Below are positions 17,147 through 27,200 of a stretch of 64,000 nucleotides of DNA, piece after piece; the first letter of the stretch is position 1, and every line of letters starts with the position of its first letter. The DNA is taken from assembly GCA_040222875.1 (NCBI GenBank), contig JAVKCG010000005.1:186001-250000 (forward strand), read 5' to 3'. A program made the position numbers and the translations under genes. The DNA comes from JAJCYL01 sp040222875. Lineage in GTDB: Bacteria; Bacteroidota; Bacteroidia; Cytophagales; Cyclobacteriaceae. The notes below the pieces were generated by a model that saw only the letters and a list, made by a program, of their open reading frames with translations, made no database searches and was not told the DNA's origin.

Positions 17147-18103
17147 TTAAAAATATCTTGGCGTTATAATTTTTCCTTTGCTAAAGCTCAAGCGGTAGTT
17201 GAGCATAATTTCATGGCTTCCTGAATTCACTTTTGCGAGATCGGTGGTGGTAAAATCGTACGCATACCCGAACCTTAGCTGATCATTTAACTGTATTTCT
17301 AACAAAGCATTTATTGAAGCCAGCGACCTATAAGAAGCACCTATCCATAGCACATCATTAATGATAAGATTGGCATTCAGGTCAAACTCAACTGGTGCAC
17401 CTTCCACCATTTTAAGCAATGCGTGTGGTTTAAGCTTTAATGAATGTGATAGGTCAAATACATAGCCAGTCATTGCGAAAAAATGCCTTCGTTCTTTAAT
17501 AGCACCCCCATTGTCAACCTTATCTGCAATAAAATTATTTAGGAGCAAGGGTGCTGAAACCCCGGCGTAGAAGCGGTCAGAGTAATAGTAAAGCCCTGCG
17601 CCAAAGTTTGGTTTGAATTTTTGAAAATCGTTAAAGAAAAAATTCGGATCACCCTGCTGAACTGTGGTTAATTCGGTAAACTCCGCTTTCAACCTCGTTA
17701 ACCCGAATTGCAGCCCCATCGAAAGGTATTTCCCCTCGCCCATTTGGACCCGATAAGCATATGACGTAAAAATTCCTGTTTGTCGGAATATCCCTATTTT
17801 ATCGTTCAATAAAACTAACCCAAGGGAGATGTTCTTTTTTGTAACCGGACTGTGCAATGAGAGCGTTTGGGTTGAAGGGGCACCATCAAGGCCCACCCAT
17901 TGTTTACGGCCAAGTGCTGTTATGCTGATGGCATCGTGTGTGCCGGCATAAGCAGGGTTGATTGCCAATGCATTGAACATGTATTGGGTAAACATTACTT
18001 GCTGCTGAGCCTGGGTTTCTGTAGGTTTCAAAACCACCACGAGGCTAAAAGCAATTGCAAGCCTTATGATTTGTTTGAAGTGTGTGTGTGCAGTAAAATT
18101 CAT
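17147..18103 (-). CDS. PorP/SprF-family type IX secretion outer-membrane protein
   Basis: This 318-residue protein has a signal peptide (about 12-33, ending TQAQ). The PorP/SprF N-terminal hallmark follows: QQQVMFTQYMFN, then NPAYAGT and ALGRKQWVGLDGAP. The rest is an amphipathic beta-barrel ending in an aromatic residue. Family members are outer-membrane proteins of type IX secretion; SprF-like members are required for release of the giant type B cargo encoded next to them. The adhesin gene lies directly upstream on the same strand, and the PorE-like gene follows after 1 nt. On the minus strand, TAAGTTTG (18108-18115) matches the -7 consensus just before the ATG, which would imply an almost leaderless transcript. 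Confidence 0.93.
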   Translation of the reverse strand: MNFTAHTHFKQIIRLAIAFSLVVVLKPTETQAQQQVMFTQYMFNALAINPAYAGTHDAISITALGRKQWVGLDGAPSTQTLSLHSPVTKKNISLGLVLLNDKIGIFRQTGIFTSYAYRVQMGEGKYLSMGLQFGLTRLKAEFTELTTVQQGDPNFFFNDFQKFKPNFGAGLYYYSDRFYAGVSAPLLLNNFIADKVDNGGAIKERRHFFAMTGYVFDLSHSLKLKPHALLKMVEGAPVEFDLNANLIINDVLWIGASYRSLASINALLEIQLNDQLRFGYAYDFTTTDLAKVNSGSHEIMLNYRLSFSKGKIITPRYF

Positions 18104-18221
18104 GGTTCAAACTTATAATGTGAGCATGCTTCATTTTTTTATTTTCGATAACCCCTATGAACTGCTTGATGAATGAAGAAAAAAGCCGATAATCAAAAAC
18201 ACTCATTATCTCAAAAACGCT

Positions 18222-18257
18222 TTAAAAAAGAAAGGAGCCGATATTCTGGCCCCTTTC
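18222..18257 (-). terminator. Rho-independent terminator after the giant adhesin gene
   Basis: The stem GAAAGGAGCC (18230-18239) pairs with GGCCCCTTTC (18248-18257), with one G-T wobble and an 8-nt loop. On the minus strand it is followed by CTTTTTTAAA. It lies 19 nt beyond the adhesin stop codon and about 120 nt before porP. The rest of the 18104-18275 gap holds no gene. Confidence 0.75.
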
Positions 18258-18275
18258 ATAGCGCTACCAGACAAA

Positions 18276-21200
18276 TTATCTTCTGTGGATAGTTACATAT
18301 CCAGATCGTATTTTTTCACCATCTTCACCAAGATTAATCACATAGAAATATGTTCCATCAGGTAAATTTTCTGTTCCTATTGTAAGGCTGCCGTTACTTC
18401 GGCTATCCCACACATTTGATTGATTGTCGTAACCTTTTGTATCGAAAATCAAGTTGCCCCATCGGTTGTATATTTTCACCGTATTGTTCGGGAAGTTTTC
18501 AATGCCCGGGATCATCCAGAAATCATTGATGCCATCGCCGTCAGGCGAGAACCCTGTTGGTATCATTAGGTCCTCACAGTCTTCTTCATTAGCATCTATG
18601 TAGTTAGCAAGACCATCACCATCACAGTCATCGGTACCTTCATCAGTATCGGTCTTGCCATCATCATCACTGTCATCATCTATGTAATTAGGGATGCCAT
18701 CAAAATCGGTATCAACTGGATTTGAAGGGTCGTCACCTGCCTCCTCGCCATCATCTATACCATCTTCATCACTGTCTTCGTCTATGTAATCAGGTGAGCC
18801 ATCATTATCGGTATCAACTGGATTGGCGGGATCGTCACCGGCCTCCTCAGCATCTGGAATGCCATCGCCATCGCTGTCGGTATCTTCAAAGTTTGGTATA
18901 CCGTCGCCATCTGCGTCGTCATTTGTTGGGTCGCCATCACCATCTGTATCTTCCACGGCATCAGGGATACCATCGCCATCGCTGTCTGCAAGGCAAACAT
19001 CGGTATCCAGATAGTTGGGTGTTCCATCATTATCGCAGTCATCGTTGGTTGGGTCACCGTCGTTGTTATCATCTTCCTCTGATGTAGGGATGCCATCGCC
19101 GTCATCATCTGTGTCTTCAAAGTTTGGAATGCCGTCGCCATCGCTGTCATCATTGGTAGGGTCACCATCACCATCTAGGTCTTCGTCCTCATCGCTTACT
19201 CCATCGCCGTCAGTATCATTATTTACCGGGCAAGGATTGGCGTCTAAATAGTCAGGTGTCCCGTTGTTGTCGCAGTCATCATTTGATGGGTCGCCATCAT
19301 TGTTTACATCTTCTTCAGATGTTGGGATGCCGTCGCCGTCATCATCGGTATCCAGATGATTAGGTATGCCATCGCCGTCGGTGTCATCATTAGTTGGGTC
19401 ACCATCGCCATCAAGATCTTCGTCAATATCATCCACACCGTCACCATCAGTATCTACACCAGGGCATGGGTTGATGTCAAGGTAATTTGGCACATCATCA
19501 CCATCACAATCATCGTTGGTTGGATCACCATCGCCGTTGGCATCTTCATCCACAGTTGGTATACCGTCATTGTCATCATCTGTATCCAAATAGTTTGGAA
19601 TATCATCACCGTCTGAGTCATCATTGGTTGGATCACCATCATTATTGATGTCCTCGTCTACTGAAGGAACCCCGTCACCGTCATCATCAGGATCCAGATA
19701 GTCGGGAATGTCATCTCCATCGGTATCATCGTTTGTTGGATCATTGTCATTGTTGATGTCTTCGTCCGCAGTGTTTACACCGTCACCATCATCGTCAGGG
19801 TCTAGGTAGTTTGGAATGTCGTCTTCATCAGTATCATCATTCGTAAGATCATCGTCATTATTAACATCCTCATCTGTAGTAGGTACACCATCACCGTCAT
19901 CGTCTGTATCTAAATAGTTTGGAATGTCGTCGCCATCGGTATCATCATTAGATGGGTCATCGTCATTATTTACGTCCTCGTCCGCTGTGGGCACACCGTC
20001 ACCATCATCATCCGGATCTAAATAATTTGGAATGTTGTCCCCATCTGTGTCATCATTCGTTGGGTCATCATCATTGTTGACGTCCTCGTCTGCCGTAGGT
20101 ACTCCATCTCCATCATCGTCTGTATCTAAGTAGTTAGGAATGTTGTCCCCATCTGTGTCATCATTAGATGGATCATCGTCATTGTTGATGTCCTCGTCTG
20201 CTGTTGGCACTCCATCTCCGTCATCGTCTGTATCTAAATAGTTTGGAATGTTGTCACCATCTGTGTCATCATTCGTTGGGTCATTGTCGTTGTTGATGTC
20301 CTCTTCTTCAGTCGGCACACCATCGCCATCATCATCAGTATCTAAGTAATTAGGAATGTTGTCCCCATCTGTGTCGTCATTCGTGGGGTCATCATCGTTG
20401 TTAATGTCCTCATCTTCTGTTGGTATTCCGTCTCCATCATCGTCTGTATCCATGAAATTTGGAATTCCGTCGCCATCAGTGTCGTCATTATGTGGATTAC
20501 CGTCATTGTCAATATCTTCATCAGAGTTGGTTATTCCATCATTGTCATCATCGTCACCGGCGATTGGAAGAATGACTAGGGTAACACTGTGAACGGTCAT
20601 TCCTCCATCGGCGTCTGTAGTAGTAACATCGAAAGTATAGCTACCAGGTGCTAATTGGGTCACGTCTGAAGTTGTAAATTCTCCAGTTACTGGATCAATG
20701 GAGACCCCAGGAGGTAAACTACCTGCAGTAACCACTGCAGATGTCAATGCACCATCAATATCTGAAACTGTACCAAGGCTTGTGCCATTGGTATGATTGT
20801 CAATTGTGATCGGGTCGTTGATAGAATAGATCGCCTCTGTGTCAGTGCCTGGAGCCAATAAGTCAATTGTAATTGTGTTAACTGTTGTTTCACCATTCAC
20901 ATCCGTAGTTGTGACATCAAAAGTGTAGCTGCCTTGTACTAGCTGGGTAGCATCAGCTACGGTGATTTCTCCCGTAACTGGATCTATTACCATTCCGGCA
21001 GGTAAGCTGCCAGATGATACAACCGCGTTTGTGATTGCTCCATCTCCGTCTGTTACAGTTGCAACACTCTCGCCATTGCTATAAGTGTCAGTAGCCCTTG
21101 GGTCATTGCTTGTATAAACCGCTTCAATATCACTACCCGCTGGGTTGAGATCAATAGTGACGGTTTGAGTTGTTGTTTCTCCGTTTACGTCAGTAGTAGT

Positions 21201-24200
21201 GATGTCGAAGGTGTAACTACCATCTACTAATGCGGAGGCATCCGTTACGGTGATTTCTCCTGTTACCGGATCGAGTGAAGTACCTGGAGGCAATGTTCCA
21301 CTTGCTAAAACGGCATTAGTTATTGCACCATCTGCATCAGAAACAGTCGCTAACGTATTGCCATCAGAATATGAATCGACCGGCTGTGCAGCCTCAACAT
21401 CATAAATAGCCTCAATGTCAGTCCCCGGAGCGGTGAATTCAACCGTTAATGAATGTACTGTTTCGCCGCCATCAGCATCAATGGTTGTTACTTCAAAATT
21501 GTAAACACCAGCTACCAATGCAGTTTCATCATCAACTGTGATCAAACCTGTAACCGGGTCAATTACAGTGCCCGGAGGCAAAGTGCCATTGGTAACGGTG
21601 GCTGAAGTTATTGCACCGTCTGCATCTGAAACACTTGCTACCGTTTCGCCATCGCTGTATGAATCTGTGGGAAGTGGTGCATTAACTGAATAAACTGCCT
21701 CATTATCCGGATCAATTACAATTGTCACTGTTTGAGTAGTGATACCGCCGGTACTATCTGTGGTGGTAACATCGAATGTGTGAGAGCCAGGGGTTAATTG
21801 ACTGGCATCGCTTACTGTTATCTCACCAGTAGAGGCATTAAGCGCAACGCCGGCAGGTAAGGTGGTGCTATTGGCCAAAACAGCACTTGTTACACCAGTG
21901 CCATCTGAATCGGTAATTGTTGCTAAAACTTCATTGTCAACGTAAGTGTCTATATTCTGGGCTGCCTCAACCGTGTAGGTGGCCTCATTATCAGGGTTAA
22001 TAACTATCGTAACTGTTTGAGTAGTTACACCGCCGGTACTATCTGTTGTGGTAACGTCAAAGCTGTGAGAACCGGCTGTTAATAAGCTGGCGTTGCTTAC
22101 GGTCACCTGACCAGTGGATGCGTTCAATGCCATTCCTGCTGGTAAGGTGGTGCTATTGGCCAAAACAGCACTCGTTACACCTGAGCCGTCTGTATCTGCC
22201 ACTGAGGCCAATACTTCGTTGTCTACATAAGTGTCTATGTTCTGCGCCGCCTCTACTGTGTAGGTGGCCTCATTGTCTGCGTTGATAACTATCGTAACTG
22301 TTTGAGTAGTGACACCACCAGTGCTATCTGTTGTGGTTACATCAAAGCTGTGTGAACCAGCAGTTAATAGGCTGGCGTCGCTTACGGTCACCTGACCAGT
22401 GGATGCGTTCAATGCCATTCCTGGGGGTAAGGTGGTGCTATTGGCCAAAACAGCACTTGTTACACCTGTGCCGTCTGTATCTGCCACTGAGGTCAGTACT
22501 TCATTGTCTACATAGGTGTCTATGTTCTGGGCTGCCTCTACTGTGTAGGTTGCCTCATTGTCTGCGTTGATAACTATCGTAACTGTTTGAGTAGTTACAC
22601 CGCCGGTACTATCTGTTGTGGTAATGTCAAAGCTGTGAGAGCCAGCTGTCAATAGGCTGGCATCACTTACTGTCACCTGACCAGTAGTTGCATTCAATGC
22701 CATTCCTGCTGGCAGGGTGGTGCTATTGGCCAAAACAGCACTTGTTACACCTGTGCCGTCTGTATCTGCCACCGAGGCCAATACTTCATTATCTACATAG
22801 GTGTCTATGTTCTGGGCTGCCTCTACTGTGTATGTTGCCTCGCTATCAGGGTTAATGACTATTGTAACTGTTTGGGTTGTTGTTCCACCTTGACTATCAG
22901 TGGTAGTTACATCAAACATATATGTATTCGCAACTAGTTGTGCTGCGTCACTGACAAAGACTTCACCAGTAACAGGATCCAATTGAACCCCAGCGGGTAA
23001 GGAAGTACCATTGGCTAATACTGCGTCTGCCACCCCAATGCCGTTACTGTCAGTGACGGTTGCTAATGTTTCATTATTTACATAGCTGTCGACATTCTGT
23101 GCTGCTTGTACCGAATAAACTGATTCAGCATCTGGAAAAATGGTGAATGATATGGTGGTTGTTGTAGTGCCACCTGTGCTATCTGTTGTGGTTACATCAA
23201 AGGTATATGTACCTGCTGCCAGCTGTGAGGCATCGGTTACAGTAACTTCACCTGTGGTTGGATCAAGAGCCACACCCATGGGGAGCATTGTACCGTTAGC
23301 CAAAACTGCGTTGGTGATATTTCCATCATCATCTGTGACCGAAGCGAGTACATCATTATCAGAGTAAGTATCAATATTCATACTCGGAGTAACCGTGTAA
23401 TCTGCTTCATTGTCAGGGTCGATAACTATCGTAACAGTTTGCGTACTTACCCCGCCATCGCTATCAGTAGTAGTTATATCGAAATCGTACGTTCCAGCTA
23501 CCAAATCATTGGCATCACTCACAGTAATTTCTCCTGTGGACGCATTAAGGGTCATTCCCGAAGGCAGTGTTGAACCATTTGCAAGTGTGGCACTGGTTAC
23601 TCCTGTCCCATCAGTGTCGGCAACTGTTGCTAATGACTGTCCATTGGAATAGGTTTCTATATTTTGAGCAGCACTAACTGTATAAGTTGATTCACTATCG
23701 GGATCAATAACAATCGTTACGGTTTGCGTTGTTAATCCCCCAGTTTCGTCTGTTGTGGTTATATCAACCATTGTTGTTCCGGCCACAAGGGCATCGGCAT
23801 CACTAACTGTAATTTGGCCTGTAGTGGCGTTGAGGGTTGTTCCGGGAGGTAAAGTACCACTTGAAATTACTGCTGAGGTAATATCGCCTTCAGCATCAGT
23901 AACACTTGCGATTTGCTCATTGTCGACATAACTATCTACATTCTGAGTGGCATCTAGCGCATATACCGATTCAGTATCTGGATCAATAACTATAGTAACA
24001 GTTTGAGTAGTAGTACCTCCGTTGCCATCAGTAGTGGTAACGTCGAACATATAGGTATTGGCAACCAATAAACTTGCATCGCTTACTGTTATTTGCCCTG
24101 TTGTTGAATTAAGTGCAACTCCGGGAGGTAACGTAGTGCTATTGGCCAAAACTGCATTAGTTACCCCACCACCATCGGGGTCAGTAACATTTCCTAGAAC

Positions 24201-27200
24201 GTCATTGTCAGCATAAGTATCAATATTTTGAGCCGCTTCAATTGTATAGGTCGATTCCACATCGCATGTGATATTGATCGGACCGGTTATGGCATTCGTA
24301 GTACAATTACTCGCAGTCAGGCTGATATTGGTATACGCTCCGGCATCAAGGTTGTCAATAAGGGCATTTCCGGAGCCATCAGATGTAATGGATGTGCTCA
24401 CTGCATTACCATCATCAGTATAGTTTAATGTATATGTAGTGGAATTAGCTAAGCCTGTGATCTGAATACTACCATCCATATCGCCACAAGTGCTTTCATT
24501 AGTTACAGTTCCTTGCGCAATTGTTGGAGCGGTTGGATCATTTAATACTATAGAGGCAATTGACGCTGAAGTACAATTATTTGATGCGGTAACATTGATA
24601 TTAGTATAAGTGCCAGCATTTAAATCACTGATAACGAGGTTACCATCGCCATTTGATGCAAGATTGACCGATACCGGATTTCCGTCATCATTATAATTAA
24701 CTGTATACAATGTACTGGCATCTAAGCCTGTTAGCTGAATACTTCCTTCTGAACCTAAACAACTTGTTGGATCTGTAACTGTACCCTGGGACATGGTTGG
24801 AACAGCCGGATCGGTCAATGTAGCGCTTCCAAGAACGTTGGATGTGCATAGTCCTAGTGTAACGCTAATATTGGTATAGGTACCGGCATCTAACCCAGTG
24901 ATAAACAAGCTACCTGAACCATTTGACATAATCGAGGCACTTGTGGGTGTACCATCATCAGTATAGTCCACCGTATAAGATTGATTAAAATCAAGGCCTA
25001 CTAATTCTATTATTCCCTCTGATCCTGAGCAGGTTGTTGGGCCAGTATTAGTGCCAAAATTGATATTAGGAGGGTTTAATACGACATTGGCAATGGGATT
25101 AGAAACACACCCTGCTAATGTGGCAGTAATATTTGTATAGCTTCCTGCAGACAGCATGTCTATCAATAAAACTCCACTACCATTACTTTGAATGCTACGT
25201 GTTCCAACTGCGGTGCCGTTGAAATCATAGTTAATATCATAGGTAACCATGTTCCCAAGTCCGCTGATTTGAATATCTCCATCAGTAGCCAAACAGGTTG
25301 AGGGGTCATTTTTTGAATCAAAAGTTATTGAGGGCGAACCTGGGTCGTCAAGAACAACCGGGCCTGTAATTGTATTCGAATCGCAATTGTTTGCAGTTAC
25401 GCTAATGTCTGTATAATTACCATCATCCAAGGTTCCTATTAAAAGGTTGCCACTGCCATCAGACATAATGGAAGTATTGACCGGTGTGCCATTGTAATTA
25501 TAATCAACCGTATAAGTTGTGCTATTTGCCAGTCCGGTTAATTGAATACTCCCGTTGGTGCCTGGGCAAGTACTTGGGTCAGTGATTGTTCCTGTCGCAA
25601 TTGTTACAGGTGTTGGGTCAGTTAAAGTGAAAGGCCCCGCTAAATTATTGGTGGTGCAGTTGCTTCCTGTAACACTGATATTGGTATAACTACCCGCATT
25701 CAAGCCACCCAAGGTAAGCAGACCACTGCCATTTGACATTGCAGTGGCACTTGAGGCGGAGCCATCGTCTGAATAATCTATGGTATAGGTAGTACTTGCT
25801 GCTAAACCGCTCAAGACAATACTTCCGTTGCTTCCCTCACAATTAGTTGGGTTGTTTGACGAACTATGTGCTATTGTTGGTGCAACTGGGTCGGTTAATG
25901 CCGCATCAGGGTCGTTGGTGGATGTACAACCATTAATGGTTATCTCCAAATCGTTGTAATTACCCGCTGGAGCAACTATGGTAGCTGAATTGCTTGATAT
26001 AGTAACTCCAGTAAATGAACCAGTGGCGTAAGTTATGGTATAAGTTCCATCAGGAACATTTGTAAAGCCTAGCTCAATACTACCATTACCGCTGCAACTT
26101 GTTGGGTTTGTGGTGCTTGTGACACTTATTGTTGGTACAGCTTTAACCGTTACTGTAATGTCTTGAGGAGTGCTTTCGCTGTTATCGGCATTTAGCTTAA
26201 CCGAAATTGATGCATTGTAAATTGCTGGAGTTGCACCACCAGGTACAACTATTTGGATAGGACTGGATGGTAAGACAGCATCTGTTATATCCACAAACCC
26301 TGCTGTATTTGCCGCATCATCAAAATCGATGCTATATCTGTCAGGTGATTTGGTAGTGGCCGAATAGGTAAGGTTTGCTGGGGTTGAACCCTGACAAATT
26401 TCGGGATTTGCACCCAAAGTGATCGTTGGCCTGGTTTGAATGAGCAACTCATTATTGGAGGTGTCAACCGTTGAATTTCCAGCGGCATCCGTACTTGTTA
26501 CCTGAACCTCCATGGGGGTATCCAATGTAGGGGTGAATGTTCCCATGTCAGGGGTATCACCAGTATTGACACTCCACATTCCTGAACTATTAGCGGTAAC
26601 TTCAAATGTTGCGGTTCCAACAACAACAGTTACTGATGAGCCAGCTTCTGCAGTACCCATGATAGTTGGGGATTGTTCGTAAGTTGTTAAAGATGTTACA
26701 GTTGGTGCTACCGGAGGAGTGTTGTCAAAAATTGTGGTAACCGGAGTGGCTAAAGTGTTCCCATTGCCTGCGTCATCAACAACTACCGAACCTGGAACTG
26801 AAATTTCAATGTTCCCGGCACCGTTCGGTGTAATTTCCAAGGTGTATGTATCTCCATCAATTGCTACCAGATTTGCACCGGTGCCATTGGTGGTATTGAT
26901 ATCCGAAATATCCAGACCTATAATGCTTTCACTAAATTGAAGTGTGACAACATATGTATTGGTGTTGCTTACAATTGCAGGTGCATTTTGGATAACAACT
27001 GTAGGTGGGTCGGTGTCTACTACTAACTCGTTAGCTGTCAAGTCTGCGGTCATCCCGCCCATGCCGTCATCAATTACTGCCAAAACACTGTAAGTGCCAT
27101 CGGTAATTTCATTGCCGGTAGGGATGTTCAAAGTCCAGGTAGTACCGGAAATTGACAGATTACCATCACCCAAAGTGTAAGTTTCTCCATCCACAGAGAC

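Noticed and set aside
18722..20592. Several long open frames on the plus strand opposite the acidic repeat array
   Set aside because: They are translations of the repeat in other frames, with His/Arg or Ser/Pro-only composition, and end where the repeat array ends.
18577..24256. Regular spacing that could be mistaken for a CRISPR array
   Set aside because: The periods (108 and 285 bp) keep the reading frame of one gene and there are no unique spacers between short repeats.
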